A program made the position numbers and the translations under genes. A stretch of DNA of 64,000 nt from Roseovarius sp. THAF9 (GTDB lineage Bacteria > Pseudomonadota > Alphaproteobacteria > Rhodobacterales > Rhodobacteraceae), in NCBI RefSeq assembly GCF_009363715.1, contig NZ_CP045404.1, positions 1,270,001-1,334,000 of the forward strand, in the 5' to 3' direction. The notes beneath the pieces were generated by a model, which was not told where the DNA came from, made no database searches, and saw only the letters and a list, made by a program, of their open reading frames with translations. Below, in pieces: positions 54,676-63,586 of the stretch. Within the stretch, counting starts at the first letter, position 1, and every line of letters begins with the position of its first letter.

Positions 54676-56061
54676 TCAGAATTCCGAGCGGATGCCGAAA
54701 CTGACCGAGGTCTCGTCCACGTCGAAGCGGCTGATGTTCGACCGCGTCTGCTCGGCATTGACCGAGACCGTGGGCACGAACCCCATGTAGCTCCAGTCTT
54801 GAAAGCTGGCCGTGACCCCGCCGAAGGTGCTGTTGTCGCTGCGGCCGCCGGGGACGGGGCCGACGATCCGGTACGTGTCATAATCGACGATGCTATGCCC
54901 CAGTTGAAAGCTCAGCTTGGCAGGCCCGATCTCGCGCCCCATTGTATAGCTGACGATCCCGGTCCACTGGGCGCGCGCCTGGTTCACGCCGTCTGTGTCG
55001 GTGGTGCGATAATTGAGATACCCGCCGATGCGCGCGCCATTCGCCAGCTTGTAACTCAATTGCGCAAAGCCCTCGTATTGCGTGGCGTCGTTATAGGGCC
55101 AGGTTTCGTCTTCCTGGAATTCCACCGCGCTGCCGAAGCTGAGGCGGGTGTTCTCGCCAAGGCGATTGTGCCGTTCCACCCCGAGCCGCGCGAAATCGTA
55201 GAGCGGGCTGTCGCCGTACCAGATGCGCCCGCCGGTGACGTCGAATTCCCACTGTCCGCGCTTGGATGGATCGACCAGAATGTGGTTCACCCCGACCTGC
55301 AACCGCGTGGACGAAATGTCCGACCCGCTCAGGCCCGGCACAGCATTGTTGAACCTGACCTGCCGTGTATAAGCGCGCCCGGTCAGCCGTGTCATGAACC
55401 GCTCGCCATACGCGATGCGATAGCTGCCCTGCAGATCGGTCGTGGCAATGATCCCGTCGATGGCCTGCGCGCTGGGCGACAGCACGCCCACCACCGGCAC
55501 ACCGTCGATGATGTTGTAGGGGCTGTTGGAGCCGTTGTTGACGTTGTCCGACGGCGAGACCGAGAATTTCAGATTGAAGTTCAGCGGATTGTTGGCGCGC
55601 ACCGTTCGGAACGCCTTGATCGAATCCTTCCGCACCTCCTCGGTCGGGGCGTGTTGCACCGCGCGGCGCAGCCAGAACTGCGACAGGGTCAGCCGGTCGT
55701 CGGCATAGGCCATCTGCGAGGCCAGGTGCGCCGCCTCGTATTTCTGCACCTGTGTCTGGGCGGTATTGAACGCCTTGCGCGCGGATTTGCGGCCAAAGCC
55801 GTAGGCCTTCACCTGCGCGAAGGCCAGCGCCTGGGTGTAATGCGCCTGCCCATCGCGCGGGTTGGCCTGCAGCAGGCCTTCGCTCAGCCGGTAAGCCAGT
55901 TTGGGGCGGTTCTGCTTGAGCGCCTGAACGGCCAGCGCCTGCGCCTGTGGCAGCGACATCTCGACCCCGTCTTCGGCCGGGGCCGAAAGACCCCAGGCCG
56001 AAAGCGCGGCAATCAGCGCCAGTGCGGCAACTCCGCGTGCGTTACGGGTTCGTGCCGGCAC
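54676..56061 (-). CDS. Slam-like (DUF560) surface lipoprotein assembly modifier
   Basis: 461 residues from a GTG start. A signal peptide (ARGVAALALIAALSAWGLSA) is followed by an N-terminal TPR-like helical domain (about 40-165; RPKLAYRLSEGLLQANPRDGQAHYTQALAFAQ) and a C-terminal 14-strand-type beta-barrel (NPLNFNLKFSVSPSDNVNNGS ... SVSFGIRSEF, ending in Phe). This matches Slam/DUF560 outer-membrane proteins, which deliver lipoproteins to the cell surface. The start overlaps the end of the lipoprotein gene by 20 bp, which couples the two. Confidence 0.85.
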   Translation of the reverse strand: MPARTRNARGVAALALIAALSAWGLSAPAEDGVEMSLPQAQALAVQALKQNRPKLAYRLSEGLLQANPRDGQAHYTQALAFAQVKAYGFGRKSARKAFNTAQTQVQKYEAAHLASQMAYADDRLTLSQFWLRRAVQHAPTEEVRKDSIKAFRTVRANNPLNFNLKFSVSPSDNVNNGSNSPYNIIDGVPVVGVLSPSAQAIDGIIATTDLQGSYRIAYGERFMTRLTGRAYTRQVRFNNAVPGLSGSDISSTRLQVGVNHILVDPSKRGQWEFDVTGGRIWYGDSPLYDFARLGVERHNRLGENTRLSFGSAVEFQEDETWPYNDATQYEGFAQLSYKLANGARIGGYLNYRTTDTDGVNQARAQWTGIVSYTMGREIGPAKLSFQLGHSIVDYDTYRIVGPVPGGRSDNSTFGGVTASFQDWSYMGFVPTVSVNAEQTRSNISRFDVDETSVSFGIRSEF

Positions 56062-57010
56062 AGCCCACGGTGTCTTCGACAGGTTGGCCGCATTGGTCGA
56101 GCACGAACGCGCCGTATTCCTCTTCGTTCTCAAAGCCCAACGGATCATTCGGCCCGTCGAACTCTCCAAGCCGAACCACGCCCGCGACGCCTGATGCATT
56201 TGCACCACCGAAGATCCCGCCATAACTGCCGATGCTCTGTCCGGTCACGTTTTCGCCGGGGAAATCAGCCTGTTCGTATTCAACCTGCCCGAGAAACGTG
56301 CCATCGGAGTCGATCGGCGTGTTGATCAGCACGACCGACGGAAGCGCGATGCCACCATCGACCCTCTGACGATTTGTGATGTTGCCTTCGACCGCACCAT
56401 CGGCGAAATCGGCATTGATGAAGACGCGACCCGTGACCTCTGCCGCTTGGCTGGGAACCAGATCGGGATCGGTGCCAGGAGGGGCGCCGATAAGGTCTTC
56501 GCCGCTGCCCGTGCCATTGGTGACGCCGACGTAGTTGCCCGCGTAGCTGACCTGGCCCGTCCCCGGTGCATACGCTCCGTCGCGCTCGTAGTAGCCGCCG
56601 CCGAAGAAGCGGTTCCGAGGGCCGCCCGAGACGGCCACCCCGGCGCGCACGCCCGAATTGTTGTTGGCTTCGCCCGCATAGGCCGTGACGTGCCGGTCAA
56701 GCCCGTCATCCTGATAGGTATAGGCCTGGTAGCCATTGCGATCCAGCCCCGGACGGCGGCGATAGGGGATCGTCACCGGAGTACCGTCCTGCGTGATCCC
56801 TTCCACCGAAAGTGTCTGGTTGGCCGCGTCGTAGGTCACGCGCGCCAGGTCATTAGCCAGCGCGGTCGGTATGCCCGCGTCGGTGACAGGGTTGTCCTCG
56901 TCCGGCGGGGTCGGATCCGGCGCCGCGGGGTCGGGATCGAACGGGTTGCTGCCCCCGCCACATGCCAGCAGGAACGCTGGCAGCACGAGTGATGCCACGA
57001 AACGGTTCAT
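56042..57010 (-). CDS. Surface lipoprotein with TbpB-like barrel, partner of the Slam-like protein
   Basis: 322 residues. The lipoprotein signal MNRFVASLVLPAFLLACGGG (lipobox LLAC) leads to a Pro/Asp-rich stretch (about 25-45). The rest is beta-rich, with RFFGGGYYERDGAYAPGTGQVSYAGNYVG and a late GGIFGGANASGVAGVVRLGEFD, the pattern of a TbpB-type C-lobe barrel. Such lipoproteins are exported by Slam and often bind metals or heme carriers; the ligand here is unknown. Confidence 0.8.
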   Translation of the reverse strand: MNRFVASLVLPAFLLACGGGSNPFDPDPAAPDPTPPDEDNPVTDAGIPTALANDLARVTYDAANQTLSVEGITQDGTPVTIPYRRRPGLDRNGYQAYTYQDDGLDRHVTAYAGEANNNSGVRAGVAVSGGPRNRFFGGGYYERDGAYAPGTGQVSYAGNYVGVTNGTGSGEDLIGAPPGTDPDLVPSQAAEVTGRVFINADFADGAVEGNITNRQRVDGGIALPSVVLINTPIDSDGTFLGQVEYEQADFPGENVTGQSIGSYGGIFGGANASGVAGVVRLGEFDGPNDPLGFENEEEYGAFVLDQCGQPVEDTVGCAGTNP

Positions 57011-57242
57011 GATGAGTACTGCCCTCAATATGTGGTCGTTTTTGTTTGTTTTGTCCAAGAGTCAGGGGTCTAGCGGGCAAAGTCAAAGTTTTTCTCGCAG
57101 GCTGAAGGCGGAAATTCAGGGGGTGTGGCCTTGCAACCGCCACCCGATCTGGAGGATTGTTTGCTCCGCCTCACAAGATATAGTGGGGTGCGACTCGCAC
57201 TAGTTGTCCGCGCCCCAAAATGCCCAAAGGCGGAAAGACCCG

Positions 57243-57848
57243 ATGAAGCAGTATCACGACGCATTGGCCCATGTGATGGAACACGGGCAGCCCTCGACCG
57301 ACCGCACCGGCACCGGCACGATTTCGGCCTTCGGGCTGCAATCGCGCTATGCCATGGCCGACGGCTTCCCGCTGGTGACCACCAAGAAACTGCACCTGCG
57401 GTCGATCATCCACGAACTGCTGTGGTTCCTGTCGGGCGAGACCAATATCGCCTATCTCAAGGAAAACGGCGTTTCCATCTGGGACGAATGGGCGGACGCG
57501 GACGGCGACCTGGGTCCCGTCTACGGCCATCAGTGGCGCCACTGGCCCGGCCCCGTGGGCGAGATCGACCAGATCGAAACCCTGATGAAGATGATCCGCG
57601 ACACGCCCGACAGCCGACGCCTGATCGTCTCGGCGTGGAATCCGGGCGACGTGCCCGACATGGCGCTGCCGCCCTGTCACACCCTCTGGCAGGTGCGCAT
57701 CGCGGGGGGCAAGCTGCATCTGCAACTCTACCAGCGGTCCGCCGACATGTTCCTCGGCGTGCCGTTCTTTTCCGGCGTAGCGGAGAGAATGAGGTGTGGT
57801 TTTTTTGTGCTATATTATTGGTTTTTAAGGGTAAATAAAAAAATTTGA
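57243..57848 (+). pseudogene. thyA: Host thymidylate synthase, truncated by element insertion
   Basis: Residues 1-175 are a normal short-form ThyA ([32 protein letters not shown], catalytic Cys145 in [22 protein letters not shown]). After F175 (57767) the frame leaves homology and reads 26 foreign residues to a stop at 57848. The expected next codon is the conserved Asn of VPFN(IASYA). The lost part holds the rest of the dUMP and folate sites, so the product cannot be a working enzyme. It begins with a good start, and the promoter remains intact. Confidence 0.93.
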
Positions 57849-57964
57849 GGTGCGCGAGCGCGGCATAGCTTTATTGCCGTAGTTCTCTGCACTGGATGCG
57901 CGGCGCAGCATTATATACCCTTGAGCCACGTCTGTTTCTGCTTTCACCAAAGAGGGGGCCGCAC

Positions 57965-58861
57965 ATGCGCCATCCCGAGTATCAATATCTTGATCTGATG
58001 TCGCACGTTCTTGAAAACGGCGATGAGCGCACCGACCGAACTGGAGTCGGCACGCGCTCCATCTTCGGAGCCATGGTGCGCTTCGACCTTTCAGGTGGCA
58101 CAGTGCCGATACTCACTACAAAGCGCGTCTACTGGAAGACAGCCGTCAAAGAGATGCTGTGGTTCTTGACCGGAGGCACCAATATCCAGCCACTCCTGCG
58201 CGAGAATGTTCGCATCTGGACGGATTGGCCGTTGGCGACCTACCGTAGGGAGACCGGGGACGAGATAACGCAGAAGGCTTTCGAACAGCGCGTCGTCGAG
58301 GATGATGCCTTCGCTGCACGGTGGGGGGAACTCGGGCCCGTCTATGGAAAACAGTGGCGGCGTTGGCTGGGCGCGGACGGCAAAGAGCATGACCAGATTG
58401 CCGGTCTGATCCGAACTCTTCGGGAGAACCCGTCGAGCCGCCGAATGCTATTCCACGGGTGGAATGTCTCCGAGCTCGAGGAAATGGCATTGCCGCCCTG
58501 CCACATGGTATATCAATACCACGTTACATCGGATGGTCGTCTAAATTGCCTTCTCTTTCAGAGGTCAGTCGATCTGTTTCTTGGGGCGGCTTTCAATTAT
58601 GTCGGTGCCGCTGCGTTGCAATTGATGTTGGCGCAGCAAGCTGGATTGAAGCCCGGAGAATTGGTTTGGGTCGGCGGCGACGTGCACCTCTATCTTAACC
58701 ATATTGACCAGGCTCGCTTGCAGCTTCTGCGTAAGCCAAGGCCCTTTCCGCAGATGAAAATCCTTCGACACTCGGTCAGCATCGACGACTACCGGATCGA
58801 AGATTTTGAGGTCGTGGGATATGATCCTCATGCCGCTATCCACGGAGAAGTCGCGGTGTAG
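57965..58861 (+). CDS. thyA: Element-borne replacement thymidylate synthase
   Basis: A complete 298-residue enzyme: ERTDRTGVGTRSIFGAMVRF, EMLWFLTGGTNI, catalytic Cys179 in MALPPCHMVYQYH, QRSVDLFLGAAFNYVGAA with Arg200, Ser201 and Asn211, and HIDQA. It holds an insertion after IWTDW (about residues 88-118) that the host short form lacks, so it is not a recent copy of the host gene. It converts dUMP to dTMP. GAGGGGG lies 7 nt before the ATG. It starts 117 bp after the truncated host frame and ends 8 bp before the next gene. Confidence 0.95.
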   Translation: MRHPEYQYLDLMSHVLENGDERTDRTGVGTRSIFGAMVRFDLSGGTVPILTTKRVYWKTAVKEMLWFLTGGTNIQPLLRENVRIWTDWPLATYRRETGDEITQKAFEQRVVEDDAFAARWGELGPVYGKQWRRWLGADGKEHDQIAGLIRTLRENPSSRRMLFHGWNVSELEEMALPPCHMVYQYHVTSDGRLNCLLFQRSVDLFLGAAFNYVGAAALQLMLAQQAGLKPGELVWVGGDVHLYLNHIDQARLQLLRKPRPFPQMKILRHSVSIDDYRIEDFEVVGYDPHAAIHGEVAV

Positions 58862-58869
58862 GGTTCGGC

Positions 58870-61548
58870 GTGTCAGTCAAGGGAGGAAATACAACCCAGT
58901 CAGCAAGCGGGGTAATCAGGGGGCAAGTCGAAGCCAGAATACAAACCCTGCTCGCTAAGGACTACGCGAGCGGCACACTTCAAACCTCTCGAGGCGGCAA
59001 AATCAGCCGAAAGCACTATGCTGAAATAATCGGTTGCTCTCATTCTGCACTTACGAGATATCACGACCTTTTTTCCCACTATGAGCGACTGGCAAATATC
59101 CAGACTGGACCGATGCGTCACGTGGATGAAATGCGTGATTGGCTCGAACGAGAATACCAAGCTGGTAGGCTTCGCGCAAGGAGCGGAAAAGTAGATCGCT
59201 CAGCCTTCCAAGAGTACTTTGGCTTAAAATGCGGCAGTTGGATAACAAAATACCCAGAAATACGGACTCTGTTTGAGGCCTGGGATGCTCGTGTTCAAGC
59301 CGAAGGATATTTGCCGAAACAGGTGCAACAAGAACTCGAACGCCTGAAGACTGCGTTGGCAGGGGAACCCGGGCTCAACACGAATAGGTTATCTGTTAAT
59401 CGCGTAGCGCTCTCTGAAACGGTCGGTATCTCCAAGAATAAATTAAAGGTCGAGCCGTTCGCGACCCTAATACTCGAACACGAGACAGTCCTATTGGCAA
59501 GAGCAAGCGAAAGCCAAATCGATCCATTGGTCCATGGCCGGGTCTTTCCATTCAGTGATCTCGACAACTATTGGTCCTCACGGTTCCTCAAACGAGTTGG
59601 AAGTCGCTTTAAGCTATTTGCGCCAAGCCTTTCGCGCCAAAGTGTGAAGAGGCCATATCTTGAATTGGTAAACCTGCTCGCTTGGCTTGGCGCCAATTCC
59701 AACCCATCTTGCAGGGCGGTCGTTCAAAACGCCAACGCTGATGGACGTATCAATTCGGTTGATCACTGGGAAGACGCTCTCATGGCCTATCGCGATGAGC
59801 TGCTGGCTAAGATTGCTCGGGGAACTGCGGCTGAAGGAACCATTGATTCAAACCTCAAATCGCTAAGAATTGTCCTTTCGAGCCTGGCTTCTGGAGGGGT
59901 TGTGCCAGAAGCCACACCTATCTTGATTGGCGTCAAGCACTTAAGGCAGAAAAGCGCCCGGCTAAAAAGCGTTGCGGAAGCTGATGCGTCTTCTACAAAA
60001 CGTTCACCTTCTGATTACGTGGAATTTACCCAAGAACGGCTACGCGAAATAGCGACTACAAATGACCTCGACTTGGCGACAATCGAGGCAACTGCGTTCT
60101 TTGAGAGTTTGGATGCAGAATTCAGGGATACTTCCGGGCACCCGGCATCGCTTCCCGAAGCAGTTCGCCGAGTGCTGGAAAAACGTCTGGACGCACTTCG
60201 AGCAGCGGCTGAGGCGCTGGTATCAGACGCCATAACTACTTTTGAGCAGGGCCGCAGTCTCCTCAAAGAGGCAGACCTGAACTGCTTGGAATTTGACACT
60301 GCGTATTTTGACCCTTTGATCAGCAACTATAAGCGGACGGAACTGGTTCGCCAGTTCATTCCAAATCCCAAAGTCGCAAGTGAGAGCCAAGTCCAAAGAG
60401 GAATTGCCAATTTACTCAAGTTGATCGAAGAAAACTACGACGGGCATCTTCCGGCTATTTCGGCGACGACCTCGGACCGCTATGGTGCATTCTTTGCAAA
60501 ACGGCTGCTTGAGTATGGTGGATTACAGCGAATTGCTCCCCTGACTGGTCCAACTCATGATGCTGTAGCTGCGGTCCTTACGCTGTATCTATTGGAGAGC
60601 GGTTCTAATGTTAGCGTCGGCCGGACGTTAGAACGCGATTGCCTGAGTGCCAGTGGTCAAGACGGGTATGTGCGGATCGACGGTAGCAAGTCAAGGGCGC
60701 GAGGCAAGCCGATTATTGTTGATGTGCCCGAGAGCTCTTTCACCGTGAACGCTATACGATGGTTGTCGGAAGTTAACGAAAGATGGTCTGAGAAAGCGGG
60801 GAGCAATGCTCAAAAGCTCTTTCTCGGTTGGTTCGGATCAAGGTTCCAGCTTGCAGCGGACCATTGGTATACGGCGTGGTTCAAAAGGTTTGCTTCAGGA
60901 ATTGTAGGTTTGGAGGATTTCAACCTTGTGCCCAGCATGATTAGGCCGAGTGTCCTTCTCCATGCTGCGCTTTCGAATGACGGACGTCTTACGGTTGGCT
61001 TAGCTCAGGGGCAGCATAGTTTGAGTGTCAGTCAGGGTTACCAACAAAAGTGGCCAACTCGGCTCCTTTATGATCAGAATATCAGACGTTTCCAAACCGC
61101 ATTTGAGACATTGGTTTTGTCGAATGTCGAAGATGCGGCGTCCAAGCTGGGTATATCTGAGGAAGAGTTCGAAAATCGCCTTAAGGAACTGCGTCCGACG
61201 GGTCTTGGGACCTTTTGCAAGAATGAGCATGGCCGTTCCAGCAATCGATCAGGGACTTGCACAACACTTGATTGCTGGAATGATTGTCCGCAGCTCGTAA
61301 TTGTAGCGGAGGTGGAGGCGATCGCGGCTCTCCAGCTATGGCAATCCTCGCTACGGGCCGCGCAGGGGGATTGGGAGCGCGATCGGCCTGAAAGATGGGA
61401 CGAGGTCTGGTTGCCTTGGCTCTGTTTGACCGACGTTGTCGAAGAAAAGATGGCAAGAGGTCCTATGATCAAAATTTGGAAAACTGCGCAAGCCAAGGCT
61501 TTGGAGATTTCCGCACAGCCTGGCTATGTCCCGCCGCGGCCTTGGTGA
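58870..61548 (+). CDS. Large degenerate tyrosine-recombinase-like protein of the element
   Basis: 892 residues from GTG. Residues about 20-72, 86-140 and 153-206 are three tandem HTH-like repeats (pattern: L..Y..G.L..(S/R)..GK(I/V).R..(Y/F)..(Y/F)G...). A long helical middle leads to a C-terminal recombinase-like fold. There the first catalytic Arg position appears to be Asn580 (ESGSNVSVGR), Lys607 and Arg692 fit (GSKSRARGK; PSMIRPS) and a Tyr (Tyr724) ends GQHSLSVSQGY. So it is likely inactive or altered. A Cys cluster (783, 797, 802, 806) suggests a zinc finger. Probably a DNA-binding partner of the next gene product. Confidence 0.75.
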   Translation: MSVKGGNTTQSASGVIRGQVEARIQTLLAKDYASGTLQTSRGGKISRKHYAEIIGCSHSALTRYHDLFSHYERLANIQTGPMRHVDEMRDWLEREYQAGRLRARSGKVDRSAFQEYFGLKCGSWITKYPEIRTLFEAWDARVQAEGYLPKQVQQELERLKTALAGEPGLNTNRLSVNRVALSETVGISKNKLKVEPFATLILEHETVLLARASESQIDPLVHGRVFPFSDLDNYWSSRFLKRVGSRFKLFAPSLSRQSVKRPYLELVNLLAWLGANSNPSCRAVVQNANADGRINSVDHWEDALMAYRDELLAKIARGTAAEGTIDSNLKSLRIVLSSLASGGVVPEATPILIGVKHLRQKSARLKSVAEADASSTKRSPSDYVEFTQERLREIATTNDLDLATIEATAFFESLDAEFRDTSGHPASLPEAVRRVLEKRLDALRAAAEALVSDAITTFEQGRSLLKEADLNCLEFDTAYFDPLISNYKRTELVRQFIPNPKVASESQVQRGIANLLKLIEENYDGHLPAISATTSDRYGAFFAKRLLEYGGLQRIAPLTGPTHDAVAAVLTLYLLESGSNVSVGRTLERDCLSASGQDGYVRIDGSKSRARGKPIIVDVPESSFTVNAIRWLSEVNERWSEKAGSNAQKLFLGWFGSRFQLAADHWYTAWFKRFASGIVGLEDFNLVPSMIRPSVLLHAALSNDGRLTVGLAQGQHSLSVSQGYQQKWPTRLLYDQNIRRFQTAFETLVLSNVEDAASKLGISEEEFENRLKELRPTGLGTFCKNEHGRSSNRSGTCTTLDCWNDCPQLVIVAEVEAIAALQLWQSSLRAAQGDWERDRPERWDEVWLPWLCLTDVVEEKMARGPMIKIWKTAQAKALEISAQPGYVPPRPW

Positions 61549-61552
61549 GAAC

Positions 61553-63583
61553 ATGGCAAAACCGACCATCCGAGAGACTGCTGCTGAGCACAACTCCGTA
61601 GATCTTGATGAGAAGCGTCGGGCTTCTTGGCTGCTAAGTGCATATTCAGACACTCAATGGACGATCTCCAGCACAGGTGACGTCAGCGACACAAGCGTGA
61701 TTGACTTCAATTACCGTCTTGCCGATGGCCGCGATCTACCCCAAGCAGTTCGGCTGTATGCGACAGTCAAGGAGTATGCTTGGTGGGTGCGGAATCCACA
61801 ATACAGTAAGATTGACGACGCAAGAACCCATGCAAGTATGGTGCGAAATCTGCTCCATCTCGCGCATGCTTTAAGTATTCGCAATATTTGGTCGTTTGCC
61901 CATCTACAGCCATTTGATTTAGAGGAGTTGTCTGAAGAAGTTCGGTTTGGTGTTGACGCTGTGCTTCGCGCGCCCGAACGCGTTGAACATTACTTGAGTG
62001 TTTTGGCAGAGCGAAACAAAACCAACCCAAAGCCATATGGGGGACTGCCTCGCTATGAGGACCCCGAAACCGGCAAAAGCGCGAACTTTATTTCCTTCGA
62101 TCTTGTAATGAATGCGTGCAATTTGCCGTCGACTGCAAAGTTTTCTCCACGCGTTTCGGCTCTTCTCCATGTTGCGGCAAAAGAAAATGAACTCGACACC
62201 ATCTCGAAGCAGGATCGCTCTGCACCACCATTGCGCAATGTGACCATCCAATCGATTCAAAGGTGGCTGGACCCACTCGAACAGCTTTATCTCATGAGGC
62301 GCAGAGTAGAGGCAGAGGCGATTACGTTCCGACCGTTCCCAATGGGAGCGGCGCGAGTCGCATCTGTGAAAGGGGTTGGAACGACGCGGACACCGACACC
62401 GCCGCCTAAACTGATTTTGTTCCTTCTGGAGCATGCTGCTCGCTGGATCGGTGACAATAGCGCCAGGACTTCGTCCACGCGGAGTGAGATCCTGCTGGAT
62501 GCGACTGCATGCTGGATACTGATAGCTGCATTTAGCGCGCGCCGGGACGAAGAGATCGACGATCTGAGGGTGGGGTGTCTTCGCGGCGGCGACGACGACG
62601 GCTGGTGGTTGAATACATACATAGAGAAGACGCTACAGCGTAAGGAATGGATACCCGTGCCGTCGCTCGTTGCGAGAGCTATCGAGAGACTTGAAGATAT
62701 CAGCAGCACAGCAAGGCAGCACAGTGAGTCTGACCACTTGTTCCAGTGGCGAAATCCGAAGGGTAAGGTAACGCGTGTCAATGTGGGGCAACACCTGGAC
62801 AAGTTCGCTGCTGCCGTAAAAGTGCCTAAACTCGAACGACAGGGCAGTCCTGCTGTCGATTGGCACTGGCACCCTCATCAATTTCGCCGCTTCTTTGCAG
62901 TCTTATACTTCTTCCGCTACGAAGGCGCTAACATAGAGGCACTTTCACACCATTTACGACACTTCAGTCTCGAAATGACACGGCACTACATCGTCCAAGA
63001 TCCGGAGAATGCCGCTCTCTGGACCGACGTTGAATGGGGATACACCAGCCACGTCGCTCGTGAAATAGTAGCCGGCGAACGTGCGGTTTCTGGATCAACT
63101 GGCGTTCATCTTAAGCGAACTGCTCGTCGACTAACTGATGTTTTTAGGCGGAAGTTCCACGTCGCGACCCCGGATCGTGTCGCGGCAACACTCGTGTCAG
63201 TCATGCAGAGACGCGGCTTGGTTCTGAGGCCCAAGCCGTGGGTGACTTGCTCTTGTCCAAACACAGTTCACGCGGCCGCGACGGCCTCCTGTCGACGCGG
63301 GTTGGCCGCTGAGTTGCCCGAAGTCGGTCCAAACATCGCTGAGGCTGGGCCTTCCGTCTGTGTCTCGTGTCCGCACGCTCTTTGGGAAAGCCGAAGCCAG
63401 AAAGCCCTCGACTTGGAGATCGAGCATCTTGAGGCTGTGTCACAATCTATGCCGCGTGCAGGAACCATATTCGGCGAACTGGAAAAGTTTCGGCAAGTCG
63501 AGTTACTATCTATAAGAGAGAAGCGAACTCCCCAAGCTATGCCGTTGGATGATCCCGCTTCGAATGAGGAGCCGGGAGGATGA
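61553..63583 (+). CDS. Tyrosine recombinase (canonical catalytic set) of the element
   Basis: 676 residues. Catalytic residues are Arg330 (FSARRDEEI), Lys359 (IEKTLQRKEWIPVP), His442 and Arg445 (HPHQFRRFF), His470 and Tyr479 (LRHFSLEMTRHYI). The spacing from His470 to Tyr479 is standard. A helical N-terminal DNA-binding region covers about 1-310. The C-terminus has Cys566, 568, 580, 603 and 606, a likely zinc site. The start at 61553 lies 4 bp after the previous stop, with GGTGAGA upstream; an overlapping ATG at 61526 is possible. It should catalyse integration into and excision from thyA. Confidence 0.9.
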   Translation: MAKPTIRETAAEHNSVDLDEKRRASWLLSAYSDTQWTISSTGDVSDTSVIDFNYRLADGRDLPQAVRLYATVKEYAWWVRNPQYSKIDDARTHASMVRNLLHLAHALSIRNIWSFAHLQPFDLEELSEEVRFGVDAVLRAPERVEHYLSVLAERNKTNPKPYGGLPRYEDPETGKSANFISFDLVMNACNLPSTAKFSPRVSALLHVAAKENELDTISKQDRSAPPLRNVTIQSIQRWLDPLEQLYLMRRRVEAEAITFRPFPMGAARVASVKGVGTTRTPTPPPKLILFLLEHAARWIGDNSARTSSTRSEILLDATACWILIAAFSARRDEEIDDLRVGCLRGGDDDGWWLNTYIEKTLQRKEWIPVPSLVARAIERLEDISSTARQHSESDHLFQWRNPKGKVTRVNVGQHLDKFAAAVKVPKLERQGSPAVDWHWHPHQFRRFFAVLYFFRYEGANIEALSHHLRHFSLEMTRHYIVQDPENAALWTDVEWGYTSHVAREIVAGERAVSGSTGVHLKRTARRLTDVFRRKFHVATPDRVAATLVSVMQRRGLVLRPKPWVTCSCPNTVHAAATASCRRGLAAELPEVGPNIAEAGPSVCVSCPHALWESRSQKALDLEIEHLEAVSQSMPRAGTIFGELEKFRQVELLSIREKRTPQAMPLDDPASNEEPGG

Positions 63584-63586
63584 ACG

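Noticed and set aside
57749..57780. tRNA-type attachment site at the element's left edge
   Set aside because: No tRNA gene is present; the junction is inside thyA and no long direct repeat is visible within the window.
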